Of a stretch of 64,000 bases of DNA, positions 22,301-35,666 are shown piece after piece; the stretch's first letter is position 1, and each line of letters opens with the position of its first letter. Source of the stretch: Pseudorasbora parva (Eukaryota; Chordata; Actinopteri; Cypriniformes; Gobionidae); assembly GCF_024679245.1 (NCBI RefSeq), contig NC_090191.1:1948268-2012267 (forward strand), written 5' to 3'. Under the pieces are notes generated by a model, which searched no databases, was not told the DNA's origin, and worked only from the letters and a program-made list of their open reading frames with translations. The position numbers were made by a program, and so were the translations under genes.

Positions 22301-24570
22301 AACAGAGCTGATGGTGAAAAGAAACAGAGCTGATGGTGAACAGAAAACAGAGCTGATGGTGAACAGAAACAGAGCTGATGGTGAACAGAAACAGAGCTGA
22401 TGGTGAACAGAAACAGAGCTGATGGTGAACAGAAAACAAAGCTGATGGTGGACAGAAACAGAGCTGATGGTGAACAGAAAACAGAGCTGATGGTGGACAG
22501 AAACAGAGCTGATGGTGGACAGAAACAGAGCTGATGGTGAACAGAAACAGAGCTGATGGTGAACAGAAACAGAGCTGATGGTGAACAGAAACAGAGCTGA
22601 TGGTGAACAGAAAACAGAGCTGATGGTGAACAGAAACAGAGCTGATGGTGAACAGAAACAGAGCTGATGGTGAACAGAAACAGAGCTGATGGTGAACAGA
22701 AAACAGAGCTGATGGTGAACAGAAACAGAGCTGATGGTGGACAGAAACAGAGCTGATGTTGAACAGAAACAGAGCTGATGGTGAACAGAAACAGAGCAGA
22801 TGGTGAACAGAAAACAGAGCTGATGGTGAACAGAAACAGAGCTGATGGTGAACAGAAACAGAGCTGATGGTGAACAGAAACAGAGCTGATGGTGAACAGA
22901 AAACAGAGCTGATGGTGGAAGTCTCTGTAAGCTCCAGTACACTGTGGTCCACTCCATGTATTACATTTCTCCCAGTGCTAGAGGCTTTATTACATATTCC
23001 CAATTCGGCAGTGTCCTGATGACGTCATCGAGGCATGACAGCTGAAGACCAGATGATGGGTCTTCATGATGGTTCAGACGATGGGGATCGCCGCAGCACC
23101 ATGCAGGAGGCAAACAAAATTTACCGGGCACTTCTGTGGACACACCGGGGTCGGCGCAGAAGTCCAAGCGAGTGGCTGCCAGCAATCAGCAACAGTCCCA
23201 ATTGTAGCTCTGACTGTTAGACTAGTCACAAAGAAAATAAAATATAAATCTGACTGTACAGTTAACATGATTTGTGGGTGGAGAAGCGGGAAACAGACAA
23301 CGCCAGCATCCTCTCCCCCACGTTGTCTAGCAACGTCCATAACTATATACATGTATATTTATTAAAGAGCCATAAGGCACCTACTGGGTAATGGCATTAC
23401 AAATTAACATTTTAATTTTTTTGCCACAAAATGACTCTAATTTAAAAGAGATTAATAGTTTGAAAAGTAGTTATGGTGTATGGTCAAATTTGACCATCAA
23501 TGAGTATGAGTGTGACCAATTAGTAAGGAATACCTGAGGGCTAAATAAAAGAATAACATTAATGTTACAATGTTGCATCTCTATCACTCTTCATAATAAA
23601 ACTATCCTGTAAATACGGCTGACTTAATAATGCACACTAAGCTGTACTGTTTATCAAAACTTGCTGCAAACATCTGTATAGAGAAAAACTGTTGTGTATC
23701 CGCTTAAGCTAATCAAATGCATTGACATAGCGCTAGAAGTATTGAGCGCTCCGTGAGCCACATGTCCGTGCACCACCAGGAGATGAGAGCATGACACAAC
23801 TCGCTTTTCAACGCCTCTGGCTTTAACATTAGCGTCAAAACGCTATTTATTGTTTGAATTTCACATTAAGGGCCCTATATTAACGATCTGAAACGCAAGT
23901 GTCAAAGCGCAGAGCGCAAGTAAATTTGTGGGCGGGTCTCGGCGCTGTTGCTATTTTCCCGGCGGGATAAATGGCTCTTGCGCCCGGCGCAAATCTAAAA
24001 TGTGTTGGTCTGAAGTAGCTTCATTATTCATAGGTGTGGTTTGGGCGTGACGTGAATAAACCAATCAGAGCGGCATCCAACATTCCCTTTAAAAGCAGCT
24101 GCGCAAGGTCCATTATGGATTGCTATTATTATGGCGGATTTACCAGGCGCACGTTCTTGTAAGAGCAGCCCTTACGAAACAAAAATATATTGCAGTATAT
24201 TGGAAAATTTCATGCAATACATTAGGAAATATATTAACATATATGGGAATTAATATTTATATCTTTCAATACATTGCAAAATATTGAAAGCGGCAATCAT
24301 TTGTATATTTTGCAATATATTACATGAATATATAATATATTTTATAATACCATCAATATATTATTCCATATATTTACAATATATTAAAATATATTTCAAC
24401 TAATATATTGGTAAATATATTTTCCTTTCGTAAGGGAGTGAAAGACAGAGAAGTTGTGTTGTATGGGGATGGGAGAAACCCACCGAAAATAGCGTCGGTT
24501 AAACAGTTTTTTATTTTTTCAGTCGATTTTTTTTCCTGGTTCTTGACGGACAAACCAATTTGTCAGATGT

Positions 24571-24649
<79 letters not shown>

Positions 24650-27600
24650 TTGCCACTATTGGGCAAACAGGTCTGCAATAAGCCTGAATAATTTGTAAGC
24701 TAGATTTATGCCTATTTTTTCACATCTTCGTGGCACACCACAATGTGTTAATTTTTTTTTTTTAGTGTAACAATTTATGATTTGCAAAAATAACTGTTGC
24801 ATCTGTGTAGATTTCATGAGCAAAGTGTATGCTCGTTGTGCACGCTGTACATTATGGTCAAGCATGCGCCCTTAAAATAGCATAATGAACAACGCGCAAC
24901 GCGCCACTGACTTTAGACTAGGTTTTTTCTGGTCAGTGGCGCAACTGTTTAATGGAACAGCAAAATAGCACCAGGGATTGTTTGCGCCGGAACACGCCTA
25001 CTTCCGAACAGCCTCCCACACCTCCACGCTGAACCGCCCAGGGAGCGCAAGTTCATTCACTAGTTTAGCGACGTGCTTCTGTGGAGGGAAAAGCACGCTT
25101 TGCGCGGGTGCAAAATAGGAATGACACATGCGTCGGTGTACAAAGTCAATTGCGCTGGGTGCAAGATAGGGCCCAAAAACTTAATGGTAATTAAAAATAA
25201 GCTATAGGCATAGCTTTGTTTAATATCAAAAGCAGGTTTGGCAATTTGGCGTGAGATTAAGTTGGGCAGCGTGTGAGCGTGACACAGAGCCTGAAAGCGC
25301 GTCTCACACCAAATGTGTGAGAGTTGGCAACCCTGTGACATTTGATTTACAGCAGACAATCATTTGTTACAATCGTTTTATTACAGACGTCCACATGAGA
25401 AACACTCACCGTCAGAATAAGGCTATTGTTGAAGAGACGTACAGCTGCTGATATCTTACACTAAATCTATTTCCTTTATGTCTTGTGTTCATATCTTATG
25501 TTTCCCAGGAGCCATACGGTAAGTCCAGCACAGTCTGCTGTAAAGTTACATTTGGTCAATCACTCAAAGCACACAATGCTCATTCCCTCTCTGTGTCTTT
25601 TCATGTCTTCAATTATTTCCTCAAAGTCCTTTTCTGGAACTGGAAGACCATTCCGGATATAAACAAAAGTAAAACTATTATATAATCTCAAGAACCCAAA
25701 TATATTTATATATAAGCATAAAGATAACTTATCTGTTTGTGTTTATAAATTATCACTTTTACTCATGTTTTATTGGAGTATATTTATTGTGATCTGAACA
25801 CTCTCTTGTAGTATTAGGGTTAAATCTCAATGAAGGAGACATCATGAAGGTAAGTCTGTACATATAAATGGAGGAAAGTCTATATACAGTATATAAGATC
25901 AGGAGATGTGATGAATGATCTGCTTTAAAGCCTAGGCAAGGGAGCGTCATTCCAGCGAATCTGTGGGATATTCCCGTCCCCTATGAGCTGAGTGCCAATC
26001 TCAGTAAGATTTCTGATTTCTCACTTACACTTCCATCAACTTTTAAACACTTAATGTAACTTTCATATTGTTTTCCACTCAGTTTAGTTTGTGTTTCTAG
26101 GTCTGAACAGTAGAGGAGTCATTCTGAGAGCCTTTGAGCAGTTCAGACTGAAATCATGTATTGACTTTAAGCCCAGAGCCGCAGAAGAGTTTTACATCTC
26201 CGTGGAGAGTCGTGACGGGTACTGTATGATTATAGTTACTCATCAACAATATTAGTGATATATTATTATAGACTGATCTGATGGAGCCTGTGCTGTACTG
26301 AACGTGTAGAGTCAAATATCTGACTTAATTATTGACCAGTCAAAAGATTAAGATATAAGATATTTAAGCACATATTGTTTCTGGAAATTAAATGGAAATT
26401 AAATAAAATGCAGTTTTAATTGCTGTTGTTATGAGATGTAGATGATATCATTTGACTGGTAGTTTTATATGAATGTGCTGGTATCTCTGACTGGATTGGC
26501 AGGTGTTGGTCATCTATCGGACGCACGTCTTCTGGAGGTCAGACTCTTTCCATTGGAAAGGACTGTGGAATAAAAGGCATTGTTGAGCACGAGTTTCTCC
26601 ATGCACTGGGATTCTCCCACCAGCACACAAGATATGACAGAGATGATTATGTGACCATACACTATGGAAGCATCATGAAAGGTTGCCATATCACTTTATT
26701 ATTAATTTGCTTTACATAGCGAGTGTCATTATTACTAAAGAGCGCTTAGAGAAAATAAGCCATTCCTTATGAAGCATCACATTAATAACTGCTATAGTCT
26801 TTATTTTCAGGGTATGAGAGTTATCTCAGTAAATCCAGTGGGAACGTGTCCATCACCCAAGGCACCTCATATGATTATTACTCTGTGATGCATTTTGATA
26901 AAAACACCTTCAGCAACGGTAACGGACCCACGATCATTACCAAGAGTCCTGAGTTCCAGGATGTGATCGGACAACTAATGGAAATGAGTGAATCTGATGT
27001 GACTGAGCTCAACAAACTCTATAAATGCAGTGAGTATTTGACCGCTTTCATTTGAGGCTTTCATGTTTTGTGTCTTTTTCATTTGTGGACTCTTTGTAAG
27101 ACCGATATGAAGTTGCGGTTGCCGCTGGTGGTTTTTGAATTACGGTGAGCGGGGAGGGGACATGTTCGGTTCGTGGGAACATGATAATATGTCATGAGCT
27201 CGAGATCATATGTTGAGGGAACGCTATATTGAATGTATATGTTAGATATCTCCTTTGTCTCAATATATCTCAATATTTGATGCCAGGAAGAGCAAGCACC
27301 ATTTATGACAACCATTTTGACTTTTAATCATTCACTGGATATTAATTATTGGTAACACTTTACAATAAGGTTGTGTTATGTTTGGGTAAGGATTACACTG
27401 ACACAGAGAATTGCATCAACTTAGCGTGTCTTTTATTTACTTTCTGACATGTTCTTGACCCGAGTAAACAAACCCCTACATTCCTCAGGCATAACAGAAT
27501 GCTTCAGCACAATCAAACTTTGTGCATCACTGAACACTAACTCAATGCGTTATCTGACAACACTTGAGAGAACACAACATTTCCCCCTCTCCTACGGGGT

Positions 27601-30600
27601 TTCAAACATGAAATGTTGACACAAAGTCCTGTAAGTGCCCTGGGCGATAACGAGTGCGAGGTGTCCTGCCAATCTGGGGGTTTGGCTTGAGATTCAACAC
27701 CTGTTGTATATGCGGGGGTTGGCACTTTGCGGAGGTGGCTTGTGTGCCACCGCGTGCCGTCACTGAGCAGAAAGGTGACTGGGCCCAACGGATGGGTAAC
27801 TCAGAGAGGGGAAGACCAATTTGATGAAAGTTTGTTGTCTCCGTGGGGCCTGCGGACCCTGACCCAATCTGCGATCTGTATGTCAGGAACCTTAGCTTTT
27901 TTTAGATCAAATTTCTGCCTCATCTGCCTCTGCTGGCAGGCAACAGAGGCCATAACTCTCGGTAGTGGTCCCTGAGGCAGCGAGGGACTGAGCCTGTCGA
28001 GGGGAAGGTGGGGTAAACTTCAGGTCAAAGTTATACTGGCGGAGATGGTCAGACCAAGTTGCAGGTGTAGCCTCAGTGGTCTGTGGCCTGTGCCAGACAT
28101 GGAAAGCAGTGCAGTCAGGGCCTGATGAGCTCTCCTTAGGGTAAAGGCACGGCCATAGAGATAAAAGTGCCACCTCTCGCAGGCCCAGATGCAGGCTAAT
28201 GCTTCATGTTCCCCCACCGAGTAGTGTTGATCCGTCTGATTAAGGGCCTGTGACGCAAAGGCGATGGGCTTCTCCATGCCCCGCTGGGTCTGTGACAGCA
28301 CTGGTCCTATGGCTGTAGCCGACGCATCACATGTCACTAAGGTGGGGCTAGAGATATTAAAGTGAGCCAACACTGGAGCCGTGGTGAGTGGCACTTTGAG
28401 CGCATGCACCGCATCAGAGCATGCGTTTGACCACACCCATAACTCATCTTTATGCAGCAGATGCCATAGTGGGGCAGTGGTAGCAGAATAATGTGTGAGG
28501 AACTTCAAATAGTAGCTGGTCATACCCAAGAAGGAGGCAATCTGTGTAGCTGAGCTGGGTTCTGGAATTGCCAGTATGGCATCTACATTTGACTGAAGCG
28601 GTGTGACATCATCCGCCGACAGCCGGAAACCCAGAAAACACATTTTTCAGCATTAACTGTTAGCTTGTGTTCAGCTAGGGCTGCAAAAACTCTGCTGAGG
28701 CGTTCATCATGGCTCTTGGGAGTGGACCCATCGATAACCACATCATCCAGGTAAATGGCCACCATGATTTTTTGGAAACAGCTGGGGGCGGAGCTAAGTC
28801 TGAATGGCATACGCGTATAGCGAAACACCCCTGCATGGGTCAAGAAAGCTGTGAGGTTTCTGCTGCTAGGGTGGAGAGGCACTTGTAAGTAGCCCTGTCT
28901 GAGATCCAGTTCAGAGAACACGGTTGACCGATAGAACTGAGCAATAAGCTCTTCCGAAATTGGCAATAGAAACCTGTCCGGGATCATTGCTTTATTCACT
29001 GCTCGCAGGTCAACACACACCCGTAGTGCCCCTGATTTCTTCTGAGCTACCACCAAGTTCGAGACCCAGGGCGATGCATCCACTGGTTCGATGATACCAG
29101 TGTCCAGTAGCTGCTTAAGCTCAGCTGAGACACCATCACGGAAAGCCAGGGGAATGCGGCGGAGTAGTTGGATGACTGGATTAATGGCGGGGTTTAGGAG
29201 AGGTTCATGGGCAAAAGCAGTAAGGCAACCGAAGCCTTTTAACAGGGATGGCCACTTTTGTCCAGACCCATCAGGTTGGCCCCGCGACGGGCAAAATGGA
29301 AGGTGAAGCTGGGTACCATCTTGTTGCCATACCCAACAGTCACTTGCAGGGAAACCACTAGGTCGATCTTTGAGTCGCCATAGACACAGAATTCGGCTAT
29401 AAAGAACAACAGGTAACAAATTAATATAAGGTCTCATTATTTAATGCATTAACTAAGATTGAGCAATAGCTACATTTGTTACAGAAAGTATAATGTTTTG
29501 GGTAATGTTAGTTAAGAAATACTGAACATTGTTAGTTTATCTTAGGTCCATTAAAAAAGTTATTTTGATTTTGATTTTAATGTTATTAAACAGTAACTAA
29601 GAAATTAACATTACTTAGAATAATTAATTATTTATAAGTATTTTTCATTGTCAGTTTGGTAATAATGAATTAACATGTTAATGAAGTCTTATAATAATAA
29701 GGACAAATAATCCAAAAGTTCTAATTATTAGGGCATGTTGTAGTCCAGATTAAAACATAATGTTTAAGTTTGAAAATAAATAGCCTATTAAGTCCTTAAA
29801 TATTAAGTGCTGAGCCTGTGATGAACAACATTGAGATTACAAAAAACGAATGGCTGTTTTAAAAACTTCTTCACTAGCGCGGTTGCTTTTGTTTGCAGGG
29901 TTTTTGGGGTAACCGCAGCATTCTGCAGTTCCATCAGCGCCCTCTGCTGTCACTGAGCGGCACTTCATTCAGCCCGTCTCCTTCGCCCGTTCAGAGATGT
30001 GCAAAGGCACGTTGGGCTTGTTTACATCTGAGCGCGTGTCCCTTTTACGGAGAGTGACACAGAATAGGGGTTTTGAGCATTTATACGGTTGATGGGCAAA
30101 GTATTCTTGAGTGCATTATAAAAAAAATTAATAATTGTTATGTTACGTCCCTCAGCTCTGGTGTTTGTTGCTACACGTGTTTGAGTGAGTCCATGCAGTG
30201 TGTGTGTCTCTTGATTGCAGATGAGCCACACCTGAGCGGAGCCTGTATTAGCGCTATAAAAGATTTCCTGGAGCATTTCAGGGTGCGCACACGGATCCTT
30301 GAGAGTCTGCACAATCGTGCTCACCTACTGGCTTTGGTTGCCGTTCAGCCGTCCACCCAGTAGAAAACTTTCCGTATTGATTGTTTTTTTTTTTTTTTTT
30401 TTTTTTGTAAACTACCTTTAAGGTCCATTTTGTTGGGGGCTCGTCCGGGATATAGTTTTGATATTATCGGACTTTAGTGTTTAATTGCGGAACTTCTGAA
30501 AGCAGCAACATTTTGGGTGAGTATTCTGGTGGGCAATTATGTTTGTCTGTTCATTTGTTTAGTCAAGGTTTATTTTATTTTTGGTGGATATCTCAGGAGG

Positions 30601-33600
30601 GGGCACTCGGATGTCTCGAGCTGAGTAAGCCACTGAAGATACGAAGGTATTTAGGATTTTGTTTAGGTTTTGTGTATAGGTAGTAAGAGTAGTTGGACAA
30701 CATTTTGCCTATCAGAATACCTTTTGTTTAGTTGTATAGCCTGTGATATATTGTGGCATGTCGCCTATTTAGTGAGCGCCCGTCTTCGGATTATACGAGC
30801 GTATTGAATACAATTTGTGGGTGGACATTAAAGTTTGTGTTCGTTTGTAGCCTATATTGTGCTTTTTGTTTGACCACCTTAGATATTCGCTACCTTGTAC
30901 TGTAGCTTTGTAGCAGTTAAACTGCTTTGGTAAGTGTTCTCTTATTATATAAAAAAAAAATACTCCTTGACTTTGGTGCGCTCTTAAGCGTCCTTTTGCG
31001 GTTTAATTTGGTACTTTAATTCGGTGCGCGTTTTAACCATCGTTTCGTGTTAAAATGGCAACAGAGGAAGCTTTTATTAAAGAACCCTCTAATGAGTTAC
31101 TTTTTAAATTGTCGAAAGAGCAGTTGCTGAATTTGGCAGTAACTTATAAAGTTGAGCTCACTTCTGCTGAAAAGTGCACCAAAGACACAATCAAAGCCGT
31201 CTTACAAGCTGCTTTGGTTAGTCAGGGCATTTTGCCTATAGAGAAACAATCTCCCGTGTCTACAGAGGCATTAGAGCTGCAGATTCGATTGAGAGAATTA
31301 AATATCAAAGAGAAGCAAATTGAGTTCGAGCGGGAGCGTATGCAAGCACATGCCCGTGAGACTGAACTTGAAAACCGACTGGCTTTAAGGAAGTTAGAAA
31401 TCGAGGCCCAGAGGGAAGGCGTCGTTCCTTCTGACCCTAATTCCTTTGACGTCACTCGCCACATTCGACTTGTGCCACCTTTTGTGGAAAGAGAGGTGGA
31501 AAAATATTTTCCACACTTTGAGCGTGTCGCAACCAATTTAAATTGGCCAAAAACTGCATGGGCATTCCTCCTGCAATGCGTTTTAGTGGGAAGAGCGCAG
31601 GAGGTTTACTCATCGCTAACAGTGGAGCAGAGCGGTGACTACGATGTGGTGAAAGCGTCAGTTCTGAGGTGCTATCAGCTGATCCCTGAAGCATATCGAC
31701 AGAAGTTTAGGAACTTTTGTTGAATTCGGTCGAGATAAAGCTGCTCTATTTGATCGCTGGTGTTCATCACAGCAGGTTGATAGTCAGGAGAAATTGCGTG
31801 AGCTAATTCTCTTAGAAGAATTTAAGAACTGTCTTCCGACCGCTGTGGCAACCTATTTAGCTGAGCAGAGGGCCGAATCTATTTCTGAAGCTGCTATACT
31901 TGCGGACAAATATGTTTTAACGCATAACATTGCCAAAGAACGTTTTCGCTTAAGAGTTAATCCCTCCACGACCTCTGATGTAGACGTGAAAAAGAATGCA
32001 GTAAAACAAGAAGACAGACACTGTTTTTATTGTAAAAAACCTGGGCATGTTGTGGCAGACTGCTTAATATTGAAGAAAAAACTGTCCTCGAAACCAATGG
32101 GTCTTGTTAGTTCTTCGAAGAAAATGTCGCCTGTCCTTCATGCGGAGATAAAGTCAGAGAAAACCGAGTCCATGTATGAGCCCTTTCTGACGAATGGGAC
32201 CATATCTGTGCTTGGTGAAGATGCCGTTGCTGTGCGCATCTTGCGAGATACGGGCGCTGCGCAGTCTTTCCTCCCCTGTGGCTTGTTGCCCTTGTCTGAA
32301 AAGACTGCAACCGGTAGCAGTGTCCTTGTTCGAGGAATCGAGATGGGTTTTCTCGATGTTCCCTTACATAAGGTACAACTTGAGTCAGACTTAGTGTCTG
32401 GTAATGTAGTTGTTGGCGTTCAAGACTCTTTACCAATCCCTAGTGTGACGTTTCTCCTTGGTAATGACCTAGCCGGTGGAAACGTGTGGAGCCGTGGCGA
32501 CGTTCCACCTGAGGTTGTTTCTGTGCCGCTCACCCAAGAGTGCCCTGATGAGTGAGCACAAAAATTCCCTGAGGTATTTCCTACTAGTGTTGTCACTAGG
32601 TCGCAGACTCAGAGGTTGAGGGATGCAGTACCTCCCAATAACGTGGACCTGAGTGACAGTTTCATTGCTCATCCTACAGAATGTGAGAGGCTCTTTGAAC
32701 CTCCTTTCACTCAATGCCACAGTAGTCCTAGGCCTGCAGTGAATGAGGAAAAAGAAAAACACTAAGATGTCACATTGTCATTAGAGAAACTTATTGATGC
32801 TCAACAAAAAGACCCCACTCTTGTTTCATGTTTTAATGCAGTTCAATCTGTTTCAGACCGTGCAAGCGAGAGTCCGACCTACTTCATCAGAGATGGCCTA
32901 CTTATGCGAAGGTGGAGACCTCAGAAAAGTAATGAGTGGAATGACATTGACCAAATTGTTTTGCCGTCTGAAAGTAGATGAGTCATTCTGAGTGTTGCAC
33001 ATGATGGCGTTTCTGGTCATTTAGGTGTGACTAAAACATTCAACCGTATTCTTCGTCACTTTTTCTGGCCTGGGCTGAAGCGTGATGTGCGACGGTATTG
33101 TAAAACGTGCCATGTCTGCCAGGTTAGTGGGAAACCAAACCAGACAATTCCATCTGCACCGTTGTACCCCATACCTGCCATGGGTGAGCCTTTTGAAAAG
33201 GTATTGATCATTGACTGCGTTGGTCCTCTTCCACGGTCCAAAAGTGGATATCAGTATCTGTTAACCATTATGTGTAGTGCTACTCGCTTCCCAGAGGCGG
33301 TGGCTCTGAGGAAGATCACTGCTAAAATTGTGTGCAGGGCTTTGGTAAAGTTCTTTTCTTTTGTTGGGTTACCAAGAATTGTTCAAAGTGACCAAGGAAC
33401 AAACTTTACGTCGCGGGTCTTTTCTCAAGTCCTTAAGTCTCTACAAGTTAAGCACCGCATTTCAAGTACATTTCATCCGGAAAGTCAAGGCGCTCTTGAA
33501 CGTTACCATCAGATGCTAAAATCTATGCTGCGTGCATATTGTTTGGAGGTGGGTACAGACTGGGAAGATGCGATTCCTTGGATGCTTATGGCCTCTAGAG

Positions 33601-35625
33601 AAGTCGTGCAAGAGTCAATCGGTTTCAGCCCTGCAGAGCTAGTGTTTGCTCACAACGTTCGTACGCCATTGAGCGTTATTAAAGATCAGTGGCTGAGCAA
33701 ACCTACTTCTCGTTAGAGGTCTTCACGGGTCCAAAAATTCGCACCCGAACCCGAAGAGACCCGCAATGTTCAACACAGACCCGACCCGGACCCGTCTATT
33801 ATTTCAAAAACTGGACCCGGACCCGTGCAGATCCGAAAAATGCCAAAAATATATTACCCGGAACCGACATGGACCCGTCTATTATTTGATAGCTGGAACC
33901 GAACCCGCCGGGAAGACACAGACGCGACTGAACCCGATTGTCTCATATTACACAATATAACGTTACTGCTGTTAACAAGTTAATGAACAAGCTGCGAAAA
34001 ATAACTTTGTCTCAGTCAGCCTACCTAACGATATAGCCGTTGTCTCCCTTGTACCTTGATTGTGATGTATTACAATATTCCTCATTAATTGTTCCAACTC
34101 CAAGCATGCTTAATTCACTCATTTCAGCTGTAAAAGTCAATTTTATTTCACAGTGACGGATTTATGAGTTAATTCGCATAATAACTTTGACTGTTTGCCC
34201 TTTTGAACTAATAACTATTGCTCGTTTAGTCCCATGGCCACTTGCGTTACCATTATTTATTTGCCATAATCTCTCTGAGTCTGACTAGCAGAACTTTAAG
34301 ATTAAACAAGACGGTTCATTCATATTATTTTTAAAGTCATTACAGTCACTGCGGTCTGCGGAAGCTCGGGTTGCCATAGAAACATGACACGCGCGCGTCA
34401 GCTGGAGCAACCTGAAATATGAGCCTTTTTTTACGCAATTTGTGTCACGTCACAGACAAGGGAAAATGGTGCGAGGACTCAAGTGCAGAAAATAATATAT
34501 TTATTTATAACAAATAAAACAAACTCAAAACAAAACCCACGAGGGGGAAAAACACATAATAGAATAATAACATATAAACTTAAACAAACCAACAGAATCA
34601 CGGGGAGGACGGAGGACGGGAGACGCAGACATTACACAAGGATCCAACACAGACTGACAAACACAAGGAGCTTATAAAGGGAAGAAATCAAGAGGGAACA
34701 GGTGGGAGAAATCAACACTAATCAGATAACAAGGGGGAGGGATCAGACAATGACAGGAGCACATGCAAGACATGACAAAACCCACATGTGCTCACAAGAC
34801 AGGACAGGCATGTGACATTACCCCCTCCTTAAGGAGCGGCTACCAGACGCTCCACTAGGGACGGGCGGGACAGACCAGGGCGGGATGGAAGGGACACACC
34901 AGGGCTTGACGGGAGGGACAGACCAGGGCGGGACGGGAGGGACAGACCAGGGCGGGACGGGAGGGACAGACCAGGGCGGGACGGGAGGGACAGACCAGGG
35001 CGGGACGGGAGGGACAGACCAGGGGGGCACGGGAGGGACAGACCAGGGAGGGGTAAACAAGGGAGGGACAAACAAGGGAGGGGTAAACAAGGGAGGGACA
35101 AACAAGGGAGGGACAAGGAAAACAAAAAGTTCAGGAGGCCATGGTGGCCCACAAAGTTCGAATGGCCAGGACGGCCCGCCGAGGTCGGGAGGCCCACCGA
35201 GTTCAGGCGGCCGGGGCGGCCCGCAGAGTTCAGGCGGCCCGCAGAGTTCAGGTGGCCGGGGCGGCCCGCAGAGTTCAGGCGGCCGGGGCGGCATGGGTAG
35301 AGCAGGGAGCCAGGGAGGCGCGGTGAGAGCAGAACTCCTGGGTGGTGCGGTCAGTGCAGGGGGCACCAGGGAGGTGCGGCGAGAGCAGGACGCCTCAGCG
35401 GCGCACGGAGAGCAGGACGCCTCAGCGGCGCACGGAGAGCAGGACGCCTCAGCGGCGCACGGAGAGCAGGACGCCTCAGCGGCGCACGGAGAGCAGGACG
35501 CCTCAGCGGCGCACGGAGAGCAGGACGCCTCAGCGGCGCACGGAGAGCAGGACGCCTCAGCGGCGCACGGAGATTATTACCGCGCGCATGCATTAAATCT
35601 GCCCGCTTTCTAAAAGGCTGAGAGA

Positions 35626-35666
<41 letters not shown>

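Larger units (their letters stand above)
23870..25174. mobile_element. Harbinger-like element with GGGCCCTAT ends
   Basis: Left GGGCCCTATATTAACG and right GCAAGATAGGGCCC are short inverted ends; just inside are AAACGCAAGTG and CAATTGCGCTGGGTGC, the 'gcgc-rich' subterminal pattern of a common fish element. The inside holds another TIR insertion (24169-24436) and a (TA)n tract (24577-24647). No transposase frame. Confidence 0.6.

Noticed and set aside
19653..23003. 1116-residue minus-strand ORF ([17 protein letters not shown] repeats)
   Set aside because: It is the stop-free strand of a 22-23 bp minisatellite. Frame rotates with unit length, and no domain or codon bias is present.
23016..23024. 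CRE-like TGACGTCA as a regulatory site
   Set aside because: A single 8-base word inside an intron with no nearby promoter is not enough support.
30073..30363. ORFs of about 90 residues at 30073 and 37784, identical in both places
   Set aside because: They are within the two LTRs of the Gmr1-like element.
34885..35613. 242-residue plus-strand ORF rich in Gly
   Set aside because: Antisense of the truncated gag copy and its 27-bp repeat.
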